Assembly (NCBI GenBank): GCA_022424815.1
Contig: JAKMGS010000008.1
Coordinates: 1-25,251 of the forward strand
DNA: 25,251 nucleotides
Direction: 5' to 3'
Source: Schleiferiaceae bacterium
GTDB taxonomy: Bacteria > Bacteroidota > Bacteroidia > Flavobacteriales > Schleiferiaceae
This document shows positions 23,929 through 25,251 of the stretch, one piece after another. Within the stretch, counting starts at the first letter, position 1, and every line of letters begins with the position of its first letter. Below the pieces are notes generated by a model. That model ran no database searches. It saw only the letters and a list, made by a program, of their open reading frames with translations, and was not told the origin of the DNA. A program made the position numbers and the translations under genes.

Positions 23929-24031
23929 GAATCCCTCAATCATTAATTGGAAGAAGTACTACATCGGCGTGATCGCGCTGTTGGTAGCGGAGATTGTGGC
24001 GTTCTATTTCATCACGCGTCAATACGTGTAA
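23918..24031 (+). CDS. 37-residue single-pass membrane protein, possible symporter mini-subunit
   Basis: A very short gene, starting with an ATG inside the last codons of the deacetylase gene (11-nt overlap) and ending in a TAA directly followed by the ATG of the next gene (TAAATG). The product has a basic N terminus (MTVKNPSIINWKK), one hydrophobic helix from about residue 14 to 32 (YYIGVIALLVAEIVAFYFI) with one Glu inside, and a short TRQYV tail. The exact end-to-start junctions on both sides, and the lysines before with the arginine after the helix, argue for a real translated gene. I recognise no family. Known SSS transporters such as YjcG/ActP (YjcH), PanF (YhdT) and MctP have small membrane partners encoded just upstream, so a role as an accessory subunit of the following symporter is a reasonable inference. 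Confidence 0.7.
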   Translation: MTVKNPSIINWKKYYIGVIALLVAEIVAFYFITRQYV

Positions 24032-25251
24032 ATGCACCCCTTAGATTGGTTCGTCTTAGTAGGGACGCTGGCCCTTATTGTAGGGTATGGTGTCTATAAA
24101 ACTCGGTTGCGTGCGGCTGGGGAGTTGCTCAGTGGTTCGAAAGATGTGAGTTTATGGACCATTGGATTAGGCATCATGGCTACCCAGGCCTCGGCCATCA
24201 CGTTCTTGTCCACGCCCGGTCAGGCCTATGCCGAGGATATGGGATTTATTCAGTTCTATTTTGGTCTTCCCCTCGCAGTTATTCTGGTCAGCGCCTTCTT
24301 TGTGCCTGCCTACAGAAAGATGAGTGCCATCACCGCGTACCAATTCCTCGAGCAACGTTTCGACCGCAAAACCCGATTGTTTACTGCAGCCCTTTTCTTG
24401 ATGTCGCGCGGCTTAGCAGCGGGCATTACCATCTTCGCGCCGGCCATCGTCCTAAGCGCCGCACTGGGCCTGTCCCTCAACCTCATGATCATTATCATAG
24501 GGCTGATCGTGGTCTTCTACACGGTGAGTGGAGGCTCCGCAGCAGTGGCTGTGACACAGAAATGGCAGATGCTGACCATCCTTGGCGGAATGGGGATTGC
24601 GGCCTATTTATTGGTCGATAAGATTCCCGTGAGCATGCCGGAAGCCTACGACATCGCGGGACAGATGGGCAAGTTTCACATCATCAACACCTCCATGGAC
24701 ATGGGCACGCGCTACACCCTGTGGTCGGGTCTCGCCGGTGGGTTGTTCCTTTCGTTGAGTTATTTGGGTACTGATCAGAGCCAAGTCCAGCGTTATCTCG
24801 GCGCAAAAAACCTCTCTACCAGCCGTTTTGGCCTGCTTTTCAACGGGGTGTTTAAAGTGCCTATGCAATTTGGAATTCTCTGTGTGGGTGTCTTGCTTTT
24901 TGTTTTTTACCAATTCACTCAACCGCCCATCTTCTTCAATGAAAGCGAAGTGAAACGAGCGCCCGTGGAAGTGCAAGCGGAATTGGCCGAACTGGAAAAA
25001 TTCCATGCAAATTCCTTCGTCGCCAAGCGTGAAGCCCTCCTCATCGGAGATTGGGCCGCTGTGGATGCCCACAAGGAAACCCTTGCCCAAATCCGCGAGT
25101 CTTACATCACCACCCTCGAAGCACACGTGCCGAATTTTCAACGCAAAGACACGGATTACGTCTTTATCACCTTCGTGCTCAACTTCCTTCCGAAAGGCCT
25201 CGTGGGATTGCTATTGGCGGTGATCATTTCCGCCGCCATGTCCAGCACAGC
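24032..25251 (+). CDS. Sodium:solute symporter (SSS family), second copy, 3' end outside window
   Basis: An open frame from the ATG at 24032 to the window end gives 406 residues without a stop. It is a predicted Na+-coupled importer in the inner membrane. It opens MHPLDWFVLVGTLALIVGYG and has the family segments LGIMATQASAITFLSTPGQAY (first broken helix), YTVSGGSAAVAVTQ, SYLGTDQSQVQRYLGA and, at the very end, AVIISAAMSSTA (the Na2-site helix). Helices up to about the tenth are in view, so perhaps 100-170 residues are missing. Between the helix ending near residue 293 and the one starting near 376 lies a charged, mostly helical insert of about 80 residues (SEVKRAPVEVQAELAELEKF to FQRKDTDY). 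The first symporter of this window has only about 25 there. It follows the small membrane gene without a gap, so it is the third gene of the deacetylase operon. Confidence 0.93.
   Translation, partial: MHPLDWFVLVGTLALIVGYGVYKTRLRAAGELLSGSKDVSLWTIGLGIMATQASAITFLSTPGQAYAEDMGFIQFYFGLPLAVILVSAFFVPAYRKMSAITAYQFLEQRFDRKTRLFTAALFLMSRGLAAGITIFAPAIVLSAALGLSLNLMIIIIGLIVVFYTVSGGSAAVAVTQKWQMLTILGGMGIAAYLLVDKIPVSMPEAYDIAGQMGKFHIINTSMDMGTRYTLWSGLAGGLFLSLSYLGTDQSQVQRYLGAKNLSTSRFGLLFNGVFKVPMQFGILCVGVLLFVFYQFTQPPIFFNESEVKRAPVEVQAELAELEKFHANSFVAKREALLIGDWAAVDAHKETLAQIRESYITTLEAHVPNFQRKDTDYVFITFVLNFLPKGLVGLLLAVIISAAMSST

Noticed and set aside
24154..24621. 155-codon plus-strand open frame overlapping the second symporter
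   Set aside because: The frame starting at 24032 encodes clear SSS helices and motifs through this stretch; the alternative is Arg/His-rich and has no family features.
1..25251. CRISPR arrays, tRNA/rRNA genes, insertion sequences, integrases or attachment sites
   Set aside because: No regularly spaced repeats, no cloverleaf-like sequences with conserved tRNA boxes, and no transposase or recombinase reading frames were seen.

Overview
The window looks like chromosomal DNA from a member of the Bacteroidota, most likely a Flavobacteriales-type marine or aquatic bacterium (family not certain). Two very large secreted proteins end in type IX secretion (Por) sorting domains. Where a promoter can be proposed it has the Bacteroidota -7 form TANNTTTG. 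Shine-Dalgarno sequences are weak or absent, and the dapF-GNAT-mltG order is one I associate with this phylum. No tRNA, rRNA, CRISPR array, transposase or integrase was seen. Coding density is very high, and the longest gene-free stretch is about 226 bp (4757-4982).

Left part (1-4756): the 3' end of dapF, a GNAT acetyltransferase and the murein transglycosylase mltG form a tightly packed plus-strand operon. It joins lysine/peptidoglycan precursor synthesis to glycan strand termination. It ends at a strong, probably bidirectional terminator shared with the convergent chaperone gene clpB.

Middle (4917-15339), all on the minus strand: a 1591-residue secreted multi-domain (MAM-like) protein has its own terminator and a good promoter candidate. 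Upstream of it are a fumarylacetoacetate-hydrolase-family gene and a DEDDh exonuclease, then a 2-oxoacid dehydrogenase E2 subunit with its own terminator. Next comes a large glycosyltransferase/WbaP-like membrane fusion gene broken by a frameshift near 13972, then recR. The recR stop codon overlaps the GTG start of the glycosyltransferase.

Right part (15378-25251): a sodium:solute symporter (SSS) diverges from recR. A 1586-residue secreted subtilisin-like protease with MAM-like, PKD and type IX domains runs on the minus strand. It fills the space so tightly that its stop overlaps the symporter stop, and its ATG lies 5 bp from the ATG of the next, divergent gene. That next unit is a three-gene plus-strand operon: a secreted PIG-L-type deacetylase with a glutamine-amidotransferase-like C-terminal domain, a 37-residue single-helix membrane protein, and a second SSS symporter cut by the window end. 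The overlaps imply translational coupling. I infer a deacetylate-and-import unit with a mini-subunit for the transporter; this operon is the most interesting part of the window.
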